Positions 15,216-23,468 of a DNA stretch of 64,000 nt are shown here, one piece after another. The stretch comes from a virus. Each line of letters begins with the position of its first letter. The stretch's first letter is position 1. The notes under the pieces were generated by a model that was not told the DNA's origin, ran no database searches, and worked only from the letters and a program-made list of their open reading frames with translations. The position numbers and the translations under genes are program-made. The stretch spans positions 1 to 64,000 of the IMG/VR virus record IMGVR_UViG_3300037459_000160, one strand, 5' to 3'.

Positions 15216-15458
15216 ATGAAGATTGGAACCCGTCTTAAGATCACAGACTCTCATACTGTTTTTTATGGTGCAACGGTTGGCGTTGTGGCCACTATTCGGG
15301 AAGGTCGTTATCACTGTCAAGTGAAGGAATTACCAACGTCTAGCAGATTTGAGCGATATCGAAAGGCAAGTTTGCATCCGATCCGCCTTGGTTCCTTTGT
15401 GTTTGTGAGTGACGGCCAATATGAAGTGACGGAAAACTTTCCAAAATCGGCAGAATAA
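15216..15458 (+). CDS. hypothetical small beta-rich protein
   Basis: 80 residues from ATG 15216 after TTGGAGGTG. The IGTRLKITDSHTVFYGATV start resembles a small beta-barrel (KOW or SH3-like) but this is only a shape impression. Codon use is more AT-rich than its neighbours. Confidence 0.6.
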   Translation: MKIGTRLKITDSHTVFYGATVGVVATIREGRYHCQVKELPTSSRFERYRKASLHPIRLGSFVFVSDGQYEVTENFPKSAE

Positions 15459-15461
15459 GTA

Positions 15462-15490
15462 TTGACAAGATTCCGAGGGCCGGTTATAAT
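15462..15490 (+). promoter_or_regulatory. sigma70-like promoter, family P-ATG
   Basis: TTGACA (15462-15467), 17-bp spacer, TATAAT (15485-15490), followed by TGGGGCATGATG. An ATG lies at the expected start point, as at 14832 and 16424. Confidence 0.75.
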
Positions 15491-15535
15491 TGGGGCATGA
15501 TGAGAAACGAAACCTTTAACCTTGGGAGTGACAAA

Positions 15536-15853
15536 ATGAGCGACAAGACACAAGTTGCGAAAACGATTCTTTGCCAAATCCGAACCGGCGACAAATGGGC
15601 CTTGGCGGCTTGTGGTGCCCGCGACTATGTAGCCGATGAGAACGGTGTAACGTTTCGAGTTTCGATTACCTCGGCTCGCGTTCGCCATTATATTACAATT
15701 ACGCTCACCCCGGCCGATACCTACACGGTCGAACGGATTTACCTCCCCTCCCGAGGCAAGCAAGCCAATCGGCGAATCGTTGAGGAAACGGTTGAGGGCG
15801 TTTATTGTGACAACCTCGCCGAAATCGTTTACAGCCTTTGCCACAAGAAATAA
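15536..15853 (+). CDS. hypothetical protein
   Basis: 105 residues. ATG 15536 follows TTGGGAGTGACAAA; ATG 15497 at the transcript start is the alternative. Beta-rich middle (VTFRVSITSARVRHYITITLTP) with a helical C-terminus. Its layout resembles the 16472 protein (beta strands of the form ITI or ITIEV), so distant relation is possible. Confidence 0.65.
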   Translation: MSDKTQVAKTILCQIRTGDKWALAACGARDYVADENGVTFRVSITSARVRHYITITLTPADTYTVERIYLPSRGKQANRRIVEETVEGVYCDNLAEIVYSLCHKK

Positions 15854-15869
15854 AGCGAGTGATCCCCAA

Positions 15870-15890
15870 GGGGGCCCAACGCGGGCCCCC
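15870..15890. terminator. strong hairpin without T-run
   Basis: GGGGGCCC (15870-15877) pairs with GGGCCCCC (15883-15890) around AACGC. No U-run follows, so it may be a weak terminator or an mRNA-stabilising hairpin after the 15536 gene. Confidence 0.5.
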
Positions 15891-15923
15891 GATTCTAATC
15901 GACACTCATAAATAAGGTGGATT

Positions 15924-16100
15924 ATGGCAGACGATAAATCGACAGCAGCCAGCAGCGGCATCGGTTTCATGGGACTTCTGGGAATTGTGTACGGGCCACT
16001 GGCTTTTGTGATGGCGATTTTACTTGCGATTGGTGCAATCTTTGGATTGATGTTCGCCTTCGTTGCTCTTTACGAATTGATTACCAAGCGGCGTGCCTAG
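15924..16100 (+). CDS. small membrane protein
   Basis: 58 residues from ATG 15924 after AAGGTGG. Two hydrophobic segments (about 14-32 and 33-51) end in a basic KRRA tail. It could be a small phage membrane effector; no family is recognised. Confidence 0.6.
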   Translation: MADDKSTAASSGIGFMGLLGIVYGPLAFVMAILLAIGAIFGLMFAFVALYELITKRRA

Positions 16101-16164
16101 CAACGGAGCGGGTACGATCGACTGGGTTATCTCTAGTTAATCTCTAACTTTGTGAGGCGTACCG

Positions 16165-16365
16165 ATGAACACGGCTTTCCTGTTTGACGTTGAAGCGTAC
16201 AAGGGCGAGGGCGAGACCCGAGAGGACCGAGCCGGCCAAATGGTTGCAACGGGTAGCCAAGAGACGCGGGCCCGTCGCCGGCTGTTGGATGCGATCCATA
16301 CCGAGGGATGGGTTGCCCGGTCTTTAGTTCTTGTCGATTCCAAGCCGGCCAAGGATTTGAAATAA
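16165..16365 (+). CDS. small hypothetical protein
   Basis: 66 residues from ATG 16165 after TGAGG. Charged and helical, with no motif. Confidence 0.55.
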   Translation: MNTAFLFDVEAYKGEGETREDRAGQMVATGSQETRARRRLLDAIHTEGWVARSLVLVDSKPAKDLK

Positions 16366-16388
16366 TTCCGAAAAAAGAATAATTAAAC

Positions 16389-16417
16389 TTGACAAACGTT
16401 TCCGGGTTCGGTATAAT
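16389..16417 (+). promoter_or_regulatory. sigma70-like promoter, family P-ATG
   Basis: TTGACA (16389-16394), 17-bp spacer containing GTTTCCGGGTTCGG, TATAAT (16412-16417). It shares about 45 bases of near-identity with the promoter at 14798, including the AT-rich upstream element. ATG 16424 lies at the expected start point. Confidence 0.8.
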
Positions 16418-16471
16418 AAAGGCATGAGAGACAACCAAGCCACAAGCGAAACTCAAACCGGGAGCGAAACC

Positions 16472-16924
16472 ATGAGCGAAAAGACCCAAGGCAGCAAGTA
16501 CAAAGCCGGCCGCGATGCCAAAGAAACCTCGGCTCTCATCCGCAAGGAAATCCGAGTCATGTTTCCCGCGAAAGCCGGTTACAAATTCTCGGTCAAGTTG
16601 GAACGATACAGCATGGGCCGAAGTATTACGATTGAAGTAAAGGCCGCCCCGTCGCTATCCATCCTTAATCCCGAATATGCTAAGGCGTATGTCGCCAAAC
16701 CTTATGATAACATTTCGGCGGTTGACTTTGGCGGCCGTTACACTCGTGGGGCCGCGAGTCTTAAGATCAGTCTTGAACGAATTTTGTCCAAATACAACCG
16801 AACGGACATTGATTCGCAAACCGATTACTACAATGTTGATTTTTCGCCTAGTGTGGAGTTTGATTCGGATTTGATTGAGTCCGAGTGGAAAAAGTTTGAG
16901 GCCGCGAGACGAGCCGAGGCGTAA
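16472..16924 (+). CDS. hypothetical protein
   Basis: 150 residues from ATG 16472 after CCGGGAGCGAAA; ATG 16424 is the alternative. The N-terminus is basic and helical with AKETSALIRKEI-x-V-x-FPA and later SVKLERYSMGRSITIEV. This helix then sheet pattern is seen in phage proteins of the single-strand or dsDNA-mimic size class, but no role can be assigned. Confidence 0.65.
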   Translation: MSEKTQGSKYKAGRDAKETSALIRKEIRVMFPAKAGYKFSVKLERYSMGRSITIEVKAAPSLSILNPEYAKAYVAKPYDNISAVDFGGRYTRGAASLKISLERILSKYNRTDIDSQTDYYNVDFSPSVEFDSDLIESEWKKFEAARRAEA

Positions 16925-16942
16925 GCCTCGCGGGCGGGAAGT

Positions 16943-16958
16943 TTGCAACCGGGTTCAC
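16943..16958. promoter_or_regulatory. operator-like near-palindrome
   Basis: TTGCAACCGGGTTCAC between the 16472 and 16974 genes. It is the same variant as at 18912 and 28523. Confidence 0.5.
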
Positions 16959-16973
16959 AACAAAGGCGAGAGA

Positions 16974-17354
16974 ATGACCGTAGGATTGATGCAACAGATT
17001 ATACAGATTGTCCAAAACGGGCCGACGCGGGTTGTGATTGCGACCGAGCCCCAAGTTTCGGACGTTTCTCATGGGGGTGGGGGTTGGGCACACGTTCACA
17101 AAAACGGTGTTTTACAATATGTGGTTGCCGAGGCAGTACCTTTCTACCATGCAACTAAGACGGTAGGAATTACCCCCGACGTTGTATTTATCCGCAATGA
17201 TTTCCTTAGCAATGGCAACCCCAAGGCCGGCAAGTATGCAGCGGGTTGGAGCCTCGGGGCCCGTTATAAGGATGAGCAAGCCGCCCGTGATTTGTGGGCC
17301 AGTGATTGGGTTGGGATGTTTGATTGCAATACGGGCGAGTTTATTTACTTCTAA
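16974..17354 (+). CDS. hypothetical protein
   Basis: 126 residues from ATG 16974 after GGCGAGAGA. A beta-rich protein with a glycine run (SHGGGGWAHVH) and a C-terminal Trp-rich part. No family is recognised. Confidence 0.65.
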   Translation: MTVGLMQQIIQIVQNGPTRVVIATEPQVSDVSHGGGGWAHVHKNGVLQYVVAEAVPFYHATKTVGITPDVVFIRNDFLSNGNPKAGKYAAGWSLGARYKDEQAARDLWASDWVGMFDCNTGEFIYF

Positions 17355-17371
17355 CTTTGGAGGGGTTGCCC

Positions 17372-17530
17372 ATGCAAAATATAGTGTTCTTTTTCAAGTC
17401 ATCGTTAGAACCTGAAAGACAGAAGCAAATTAACGAATGGCTTGACAGCTTGACTGATGATCAACGTCAAATGGTTGACGAAATTGTGGAAAATCAACTC
17501 GATGAGGAGTATTTTGACGATCCCCATTAA
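17372..17530 (+). CDS. small acidic hypothetical protein
   Basis: 52 residues from ATG 17372 after TGGAGGGG, a near-ideal ribosome binding site. Strongly acidic and helical, which would suit a DNA-mimic or inhibitor role, but this is speculative. Confidence 0.6.
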   Translation: MQNIVFFFKSSLEPERQKQINEWLDSLTDDQRQMVDEIVENQLDEEYFDDPH

Positions 17531-17550
17531 CCAAGAAAGCGAGACAAGTT

Positions 17551-17901
17551 ATGTGGGTTTTTCTAAACGATGCGTTTGTTTCAATCGTGGCCGATGAGAG
17601 CAACAGCGAAACCGGGCACGATCGGTTATTGGTGCGGGCCCGAGCTAAGGCCGATATTAAGGTTGCGTCCAAGCACATTAAGGGGGCCACGGCGATTGAG
17701 CATACCCCCGAGCGAGACTACCCTTGGAGGTTTTTTGCCTCGCGGGTTGATGTTTCTCAATGGTTGTACGATTGTGGGATTTCAATTGATTACCCGAATT
17801 TCAAGGGATCAATCCCCGAAACCACGGCCGGGTATACCCGGCATGAGGCGTATATGAGGGTTTGGGGGGTAATGAGGAGATTTTTTCAAGCGAAACAATA
17901 G
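17551..17901 (+). CDS. conserved phage hypothetical protein
   Basis: 116 residues. The start MWVFLNDAFVSIV followed by DRLLVRARAKADI and, later, RVDV-x2-WLYDCGISIDYPNFK is a recurrent small phage protein family of unknown role. It is predicted soluble and alpha/beta. Confidence 0.7.
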   Translation: MWVFLNDAFVSIVADESNSETGHDRLLVRARAKADIKVASKHIKGATAIEHTPERDYPWRFFASRVDVSQWLYDCGISIDYPNFKGSIPETTAGYTRHEAYMRVWGVMRRFFQAKQ

Positions 17902-17924
17902 CGGCTGGAAACTCTCCTTTTCCC

Positions 17925-17953
17925 TTGACCTTGGGGGGCAAACCCTCTATACT
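17925..17953 (+). promoter_or_regulatory. sigma70-like promoter
   Basis: TTGACC (17925-17930), 17-bp spacer, TATACT (17948-17953), followed by TTCCATGAGAG. An ATG again falls near the expected transcript start, then a ribosome binding site AAAGGATAG precedes the 17997 gene. Confidence 0.65.
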
Positions 17954-17996
17954 TTCCATGAGAGGCAAAGTTTTTCTTTTGCAAAGGATAGAAACG

Positions 17997-18236
17997 ATGA
18001 GTAACACCCCCGCACAAATTGAATTTGTAAGCGTGGCCGAGGCCGCCGACGAATTGAACCTTTCCGAGCGACAGGTACGAAACCTCGCCGAGGAATTTGA
18101 GTGGTTTGGCGGGCGTTGTGGCTCGGGGTGGGTGTTCACGCGAGAACAAGTTGAGCATTTCAAGACGTTCCCCCGACGTGGGGCGGGCCGGCCGCGTAAA
18201 CCTCTCGGTTCGCAACCCGTTGGAGCCGGGGCATAA
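17997..18236 (+). CDS. excisionase-like winged-helix DNA-binding protein
   Basis: 79 residues from ATG 17997. Residues 8-52 show a MerR/Xis-type helix-turn-helix pattern: VSVAEAADELNLSERQVRNLA, then a glycine-containing wing and VFTREQVEHF. The C-terminus GAGRPRKPLG resembles an AT-hook. A regulator or excisionase-like role is likely; no integrase is in the window. Confidence 0.7.
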   Translation: MSNTPAQIEFVSVAEAADELNLSERQVRNLAEEFEWFGGRCGSGWVFTREQVEHFKTFPRRGAGRPRKPLGSQPVGAGA

Positions 18237-18260
18237 GGAAATTGACAAACACGCAAGGGC

Positions 18261-18291
18261 GGTTAAGGTGAAAACCTTGACCGTCTTTTTT
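18261..18291 (+). terminator. Rho-independent terminator
   Basis: GGTTAAGGT (18261-18269), GAAA loop, ACCTTGACC (18274-18282), then T6. It lies only about 20 bases before the next gene, with the ribosome binding site TTGGAGG right after the T-run. Confidence 0.8.
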
Positions 18292-18309
18292 CATTGGAGG
18301 AAAATAGAA

Positions 18310-18519
18310 ATGCCCGCCGATCGGTTTGAGGAAATGCCCGAGGTTGACTTAATTGAGGAATTCCGCGAGCTTGATTCCGAGATTGCGGCCGATGCTGAAA
18401 TGAAATCCTTTACCGATTGGGAACTTGATTTTTTTGAGAGTATCATTGCCCTAACAATCCCATTAACCCCAAAGCAACGGGCGGTTGTTGTAAAAATTTT
18501 AAGGGAGTACGAACAATGA
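18310..18519 (+). CDS. small acidic hypothetical protein
   Basis: 69 residues from ATG 18310 after TTGGAGG. Acidic and helical; the C-terminal PLTPKQRAVVVKILREYE resembles a helical oligomerisation segment. Preceded immediately by a terminator, so its expression may depend on read-through. Confidence 0.6.
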   Translation: MPADRFEEMPEVDLIEEFRELDSEIAADAEMKSFTDWELDFFESIIALTIPLTPKQRAVVVKILREYEQ

Positions 18520-18908
18520 AGCGAACAATTGAGTTGGGATATCGCGTGTACGCACGACAAGCCAGCGATACCGAGGGATTGGTTGACAAAACAATCTACG
18601 CCCTCGGTAATGTTGCCATTGATTGCCTCGCCATTGACCCCGACCGGGGTTTAAGTTGGCGAGAGGTTGATGATTTGTTTATTCCGATCAAGCCCGAGCG
18701 ATTGCCCGAGGCCAAGGAACGCGGGCTCTTAATTACCGAGTATCGGGGCCGCCAATGCCTCGCGGTGCGTGAGACGGCGTTTACCGTTGGTATGGAGCCC
18801 GGTGATAACCCCGAGGAATGGGTTGCCGCGATTCTTGAGCAAGTGGGCAACGTGTTTGCAACAGTCCGAATTGTTACCGAGTACCTCACCGAAGTACAAG
18901 CCGTTTGA
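18516..18908 (+). CDS. hypothetical protein
   Basis: 130 residues, ATGA overlap with the previous gene. Alpha/beta and soluble with no recognised motif. Confidence 0.65.
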   Translation: MKRTIELGYRVYARQASDTEGLVDKTIYALGNVAIDCLAIDPDRGLSWREVDDLFIPIKPERLPEAKERGLLITEYRGRQCLAVRETAFTVGMEPGDNPEEWVAAILEQVGNVFATVRIVTEYLTEVQAV

Positions 18909-18911
18909 TTT

Positions 18912-18927
18912 TTGCAACCGGGTTCAC
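18912..18927. promoter_or_regulatory. operator-like near-palindrome
   Basis: TTGCAACCGGGTTCAC, directly upstream of the glycan-modification cassette that starts at 18949. It may mark the regulatory start of that operon. Confidence 0.55.
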
Positions 18928-18948
18928 TTTTGGACCGAGGAAAATACT

Positions 18949-19488
18949 ATGCGGGTTTTTGTTGTAGGTACTGGCCGTTGCGGGAGCACGACTTTTTTTA
19001 AGGCTTGCCAGTATGTTACCAACTACAAGGCCCACCAAGAATCTATTTTCCGGTGCAAACCCGATAAGTTGTTGACTTATTGCGAAAATCACATTGAAAT
19101 AAGCCCCCCAATGTGGCTCGCAATTCCACGATTGCGGAGCAAGTATTCCGATGCTTTGATTGTACACTTGCGGCGGAATCGTGAGGATTGCGTACAATCG
19201 TTGGCCCGCTTGAAAAATGAGAATCGGCAATTGATGTTACAAAATTGGGGGCCAGTTTACGTTGGAGGGATTCGCCGGTTGCCGGCTGTTAAGTTGGCCG
19301 AATGGTTTTATGATTGCACAACGACGGTTATTGAGCAATTGCAACCCGATATGACTTGCGATCTTGAAAGCATCATAGAGTTTTGGCCCGAGTTTTGGGA
19401 GAGAATCCAAGCCGAAGGCAATTACGATAAAGCCTTGAAAGTGTTAGGGCAGCGGTTTAATACTGGCGAATCAAGAGGGGAAAAATGA
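18949..19488 (+). CDS. sulfotransferase-like P-loop protein
   Basis: 179 residues from ATG 18949 after CGAGGA. The N-terminus FVVGTGRCGSTTF carries the phosphosulfate-binding P-loop typical of PAPS-dependent sulfotransferases (residues 7-15). The later segment ALIVHLRRNREDCVQSLAR matches the family's 3'-phosphate-binding Arg/Ser region. It would transfer sulfate from PAPS to a carbohydrate or other acceptor. It heads a six-gene operon of transferases joined by short overlaps. At 179 residues it is short for the family, so it may be minimal or specialised. Confidence 0.7.
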   Translation: MRVFVVGTGRCGSTTFFKACQYVTNYKAHQESIFRCKPDKLLTYCENHIEISPPMWLAIPRLRSKYSDALIVHLRRNREDCVQSLARLKNENRQLMLQNWGPVYVGGIRRLPAVKLAEWFYDCTTTVIEQLQPDMTCDLESIIEFWPEFWERIQAEGNYDKALKVLGQRFNTGESRGEK

Positions 19489-20099
19489 GCATTGAAACGC
19501 TCAAGGCTGAATACCCGTGGCCGGTTAGAACAAATGCTCGGCCGAATCATCATGGGTGGTTTAGTGGGGCGAAATATTTTCCCCAATTTACGGGCCCTCA
19601 AGTGAAAGTGTACTTGGAGTTGGGAACGTGGCTCGGTAAATCGGCTTTGTGGTTTGCCAAGCGGTGCCCCAACGCAATAATTATTTGCGTCGATCATTGG
19701 GAGGGCAGCCCTACCCGCCCCGATGTACAAGGGCACGCTAAAGACCGTCGATTAGATAAGATACTACCTACTTTGTGGGAAACGTTCGCGGTTAATGTGA
19801 GGCCCAAAAGAGACAGGATTATACCGGTTAAGGGCGACACGTTGGCGGGGATGCAAAAGGTTTTTGACCACGACGTTAAGCCCGATCTTTTGTATGTTGA
19901 TGCTTGCCATAGTGAGGATGATGTTTACCGCGATGTTGACGGGGCGTTACGCCTCTTTCCCGATGCTCAAATTATCGGTGATGATTGGAGAATGCCTCAG
20001 GTACGGGCGGGCGTGTATCGGGCGTTAATGGAACATGGCCGGGAAGGCTGTTTGGTATCTTCCGATAATGTTTGGTCCCTTAAACGCGAGGAAAAATAA
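19485..20099 (+). CDS. class I SAM-dependent methyltransferase
   Basis: 204 residues, ATGA overlap. Motif I is YLELGTWLGKSALW (residues 43-56), followed by an acidic strand end IICVDHWEGS. PDLLYVDACHSEDDV matches the VDAxH motif of Methyltransf_24/CmcI-like enzymes, which methylate sugars or small molecules. The neighbours suggest a glycan substrate. Confidence 0.75.
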   Translation: MSIETLKAEYPWPVRTNARPNHHGWFSGAKYFPQFTGPQVKVYLELGTWLGKSALWFAKRCPNAIIICVDHWEGSPTRPDVQGHAKDRRLDKILPTLWETFAVNVRPKRDRIIPVKGDTLAGMQKVFDHDVKPDLLYVDACHSEDDVYRDVDGALRLFPDAQIIGDDWRMPQVRAGVYRALMEHGREGCLVSSDNVWSLKREEK

Positions 20100-21028
20100 T
20101 GCACCCGGTAGCAACTAGGATGATTCCGCCAAGTCAACGGCGGCCCGGTATTTGGAGAAACGGAGTCTTACAAATTTGGGTTACGCGGGCGTGCGATAAA
20201 AAATGCTTCGGTTGCACGCAAGGCAGTAATCTACGGGGCCCGTTTACTCGGATAACGCCCGAGCAATTTGAGACGGCTTGCATTAGCTTAAAGAGGTATT
20301 GGGGCGTTGTTGGCGTGTTTGGTGGGAACCCTTGCACGCATCCCGATTTTGAGGAATTGTGCGGGATTATGCAAAAACATATCCCTTGGGAACAACGCGG
20401 GTTGTGGTCAAACAAATTGTTTGGGCATGGGGCGATTTGCCGGGAAACGTTTAACCCGGAAGTTTCAAATGTGAACGTTCACCTAGATCAAAAGGCATAT
20501 AACGAATTTCGTAAAGAGTGGCCAGAGGTTCGGCCGGTTGGGCTCAATGAAGATAGCCGACATTCCCCGCCATTCGTCGCGATGCGGGATATTATCCCCG
20601 ATGAGAATGAGCGGTGGAAGCGGATTGATGGTTGCGACATTAACCGTAATTGGTCCGCGTTGATCGGTGTATTTCGGGGAGAATTGCGGGCGTGGTTTTG
20701 TGAAATCGCGGGAGCCCAAGCGATGCTCAAACAAGCCGACCCGGATTACCCCGATACCGGGTTGCCTGTTGAGCCTGATTGGTGGCGAGCCCCGATTGAG
20801 GATTACGAAAACCAGATTGTAAAACATTGCCACGAATGTTCGATACCCTTACGCGGGTATGGGGCGTTGGCATTGAGTGGGCCCAAGGAACAAACGAGCC
20901 AAACGTACGCCGATATTTACTTACCGAAAGAGGAAGGCCGGCCGGTTGAAATCGTTACGGATGAAATTCAATTGCAAAGTAACGCACTCGCCCGCGTTAC
21001 CGATTACGTGCAAAACGGAAAAAAGTAA
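20099..21028 (+). CDS. radical SAM protein
   Basis: 309 residues starting at ATG 20099, sharing one base with the previous stop. C32-x3-C36-x2-C39 (CDKKCFGC) is the radical SAM 4Fe-4S motif. GVFGGNPCTHPDF corresponds to the SAM-binding GGEP-type strand (here GGNP). Further Cys residues in GCDIN, WFCEIAG and CHECS toward the C-terminus could hold an auxiliary cluster or zinc site. The reaction is unknown; the operon suggests modification of a sugar or peptide. It does not look like QueE. Confidence 0.75.
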   Translation: MHPVATRMIPPSQRRPGIWRNGVLQIWVTRACDKKCFGCTQGSNLRGPFTRITPEQFETACISLKRYWGVVGVFGGNPCTHPDFEELCGIMQKHIPWEQRGLWSNKLFGHGAICRETFNPEVSNVNVHLDQKAYNEFRKEWPEVRPVGLNEDSRHSPPFVAMRDIIPDENERWKRIDGCDINRNWSALIGVFRGELRAWFCEIAGAQAMLKQADPDYPDTGLPVEPDWWRAPIEDYENQIVKHCHECSIPLRGYGALALSGPKEQTSQTYADIYLPKEEGRPVEIVTDEIQLQSNALARVTDYVQNGKK

Positions 21029-21868
21029 ATGGACGGTTCAAGCCCATACGAGTTACCGGCATTGCCGATTGACTATATTCACAAATGTAATCGGCCAATT
21101 TTGAGCATTTGCTTATGTGGTCTTGAGGATAGGCGGGCCCGATCGGCAAGCCTAATATCAAACTTGGTTCAACAGGCCGAGGCAAACGAGGGCGTTGAGG
21201 TTTTGATATGTTACGACCGAGGCACGGTACCGAGCGGTTGGAAAAGGCATCTTTTAAGCGTTACCTCGGCCGGGGATTACATTACGTTCGTTGATGATGA
21301 CGACCAAGTAACGCCCGATTATGTTGAGAACATTTTGAGGGGGTGCAAGCGAGGGGTTGACGTTGTGACGTTTAATCTCTTGCGTGTTGAGGGAAATTTT
21401 CGGCGGGATGTTCAACGCTTTAGGCTGGCCGAGAAAGACCACGTTAGAACCCCGGATCATATCCGAATGACTGCAAACCATTTGTGTGCGTGGAAAAGAC
21501 AACTCCAACGATTAGTAGCGTTTCCCCCGTTTCTCGGTTACAACGACGATTGTTTGTGGTACAAGCCGTTGGTAAACACGGGTTGGGCGAAATCTGAATT
21601 TTGCATTAACAAGGTTCTCTATGTTTATCATTTTTCCCGTCAAGACTCGGTTAATCAGCGGGAAGGCCAAAAGGTAAAGGCCAAGAGGATTGTACAAGAG
21701 GGCTTGGAATGCTTTATGCAGGTAGCAACCCGAGAAGTTTTCATAGCAACGCGGCCGGTTAATTTGGTGGGAACGGATTTGATCATTTCGTGTCGGGATT
21801 GCGATAATTCAGTTGTGAAGAAATCGCGGGCAGAAATGCTACATTACTACACGGTTAGGATAAAATGA
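21029..21868 (+). CDS. family 2-like glycosyltransferase
   Basis: 279 residues directly following the radical SAM gene. The GT-A fold is indicated by LSICLCGLEDRRA at the start, VEVLICYDRG, and the metal-binding DDDD at residues 89-92 (YITFVDDDDQVTPDY). It probably transfers a sugar from a nucleotide-sugar. It overlaps the next gene by 4 bases. Confidence 0.75.
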   Translation: MDGSSPYELPALPIDYIHKCNRPILSICLCGLEDRRARSASLISNLVQQAEANEGVEVLICYDRGTVPSGWKRHLLSVTSAGDYITFVDDDDQVTPDYVENILRGCKRGVDVVTFNLLRVEGNFRRDVQRFRLAEKDHVRTPDHIRMTANHLCAWKRQLQRLVAFPPFLGYNDDCLWYKPLVNTGWAKSEFCINKVLYVYHFSRQDSVNQREGQKVKAKRIVQEGLECFMQVATREVFIATRPVNLVGTDLIISCRDCDNSVVKKSRAEMLHYYTVRIK

Positions 21869-22617
21869 TTCCCTCGGGTACAACTATGGTTACGGTTTCG
21901 GTTGACTATGCCGATATGCTGGCGTTGACCTTACCGAGAAATGCGGGGCACTTTGAGCGGGTAATTGTGGTAACCGCGAGCCGAGATAACGAGACCCAAG
22001 AAACCGCGTTGAAATTTCCGAACGTTGAAGTTTTCACAACCGATGTGTTTTGGGAACGCGGGGCCATATTCAACAAAGGGGCAGCGATTGAAAGAGCGTT
22101 TGACCAAACGAGCCGTGAGGGATGGTTTGCGGTTATGGATGCCGATACGATCTTGCCCGAGGTAATTCAAAGCGTTGATTGGGCAGTTGACTGTATTCAC
22201 GTTCCTCGGCGTAGGATGTTAAGAGACCCGAGGCAGTTTACCGCCGATTTGTGTTGGGGCTCCCTACATTTGAGCATGGAAAATGACTTTGCGGGATACT
22301 GTCAAATTTTCCATTCCGACGCGAGACCCGAGCGGCCTTGGTATCCGGTTGATTGGACGTGGGCGGCCGGTTGTGATTCGGATTTCTTTTTGAAGTGGCC
22401 CGAGAGCAAACGTATGCGGCCCCCGTTTGAAGTTATTCACTTGGGAGAGGATGGGAAAAATTGGGCGGGACGAACAACAAGGTTTCTAAGTGGTGAGGTT
22501 CCCGAGGGGGGTGAGCAAAAGAGACAAGTTACTCGGCAGTTGATCGGCAAGCGGAATTACCGAGATCAAACTTTAACCCGTAAAGAGCGATACAAGCACG
22601 AAAGGTTGGGCGAATGA
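21865..22617 (+). CDS. GT-A-type glycosyltransferase
   Basis: 250 residues. The DxD motif is D92-A-D94 (WFAVMDADTIL). Later CDSDFFLKWP and VIHLGEDGKNWAGR resemble the acceptor and C-terminal His region of GT-A enzymes. It is coupled to both neighbours by ATGA overlaps. Substrate unknown. Confidence 0.7.
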   Translation: MIPSGTTMVTVSVDYADMLALTLPRNAGHFERVIVVTASRDNETQETALKFPNVEVFTTDVFWERGAIFNKGAAIERAFDQTSREGWFAVMDADTILPEVIQSVDWAVDCIHVPRRRMLRDPRQFTADLCWGSLHLSMENDFAGYCQIFHSDARPERPWYPVDWTWAAGCDSDFFLKWPESKRMRPPFEVIHLGEDGKNWAGRTTRFLSGEVPEGGEQKRQVTRQLIGKRNYRDQTLTRKERYKHERLGE

Positions 22618-23468
22618 CTTTAACATTTGGGATTTACCGGATTCTCGGAAATGATTTACCGCCCCGGCACCATCCCGAGCAAACGTACCGAAATACGAAA
22701 TTCATTTTGGAAAATGAGGATCGGTTTCCCGAGACAACCCGGCGATTCGTTGTTAATCGAATCATTGACCTTGAGAAAGAGGCCGCGTTGATTTCTATGT
22801 TGCAAGACTACGGGGCCGAGTTTACGGTAATTCCATTCTTGCCGGCCGAGTACGCGAATCAAAAAACCCCTGAGGGTAAGATTAGATACATTGCAAACCT
22901 AAACGCGGCTCGCAATTTTTGCATTGATGAGGGTATTAAGGAATTTGATTTGACGCTACCTTTGGACGGTGCAACATTCTTGCGGCAAGATGGATGGTTT
23001 CCTTTTGAGGATATGGTTTATCAATATCGCGATGAGGGGGCTTACCTGTTGGCAACAACCCGTGTTGATACGTTTGAGGCAGCCCTTGACGAATCGTTAC
23101 GGATAGCGATTCGGGAAGAATACAAGTTTGGGGGCGGGCGTACTTTGATTGGGATGCGAGAAACTTCAATGGCGTTTACAAAGCACATTGATTGCCGGTT
23201 TAATGAGGAATTGCGGTACGGCATGGTTGATAAGGTTGAGTTGCTTTGGCGGCTCGGCGTGCCCGGCCCGTGGGATCGGTGGGAACCTCACATAAGAAAG
23301 GAAGCGTACAAAAAATTATCGAAGTGGGCGGGCGTTGTAAAATCGAATGGGTTTGTTTTTCGGTTGCCCTCTCACGACCCGGCCGGCGACGGTGACAATT
23401 TGCAACGCGGGCACAACAGAAACCTCGGAATTGAAAACATAATTGCCGAGGCCGATAAGCTCATTTAG
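22614..23468 (+). CDS. glycosyltransferase-like protein
   Basis: 284 residues. The start FGIYRILGNDLPPRH, then KFILENEDRFPET, NRIID and LNAARNFCIDEG matches a family of putative glycosyltransferases in bacteria. The usual FDGN-type catalytic region reads LPLDGATF here (D118). The family's chemistry is not well defined. Last gene of the cassette. Confidence 0.65.
   Translation: MTLTFGIYRILGNDLPPRHHPEQTYRNTKFILENEDRFPETTRRFVVNRIIDLEKEAALISMLQDYGAEFTVIPFLPAEYANQKTPEGKIRYIANLNAARNFCIDEGIKEFDLTLPLDGATFLRQDGWFPFEDMVYQYRDEGAYLLATTRVDTFEAALDESLRIAIREEYKFGGGRTLIGMRETSMAFTKHIDCRFNEELRYGMVDKVELLWRLGVPGPWDRWEPHIRKEAYKKLSKWAGVVKSNGFVFRLPSHDPAGDGDNLQRGHNRNLGIENIIAEADKLI

Noticed and set aside
15317-15970. 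Minus-strand open frame of 217 codons
   Set aside because: It covers the 15462 promoter, the 15536 gene and a hairpin on the + strand, and has no recognisable domain.
17997-18236. Proof of temperate lifestyle from the Xis-like protein
   Set aside because: The fold is also used by general regulators, and no integrase or lysogeny repressor is visible.
20099-21028. QueE or other queuosine radical SAM enzyme
   Set aside because: Length, motif surroundings and neighbouring glycan genes do not fit a queuosine pathway.
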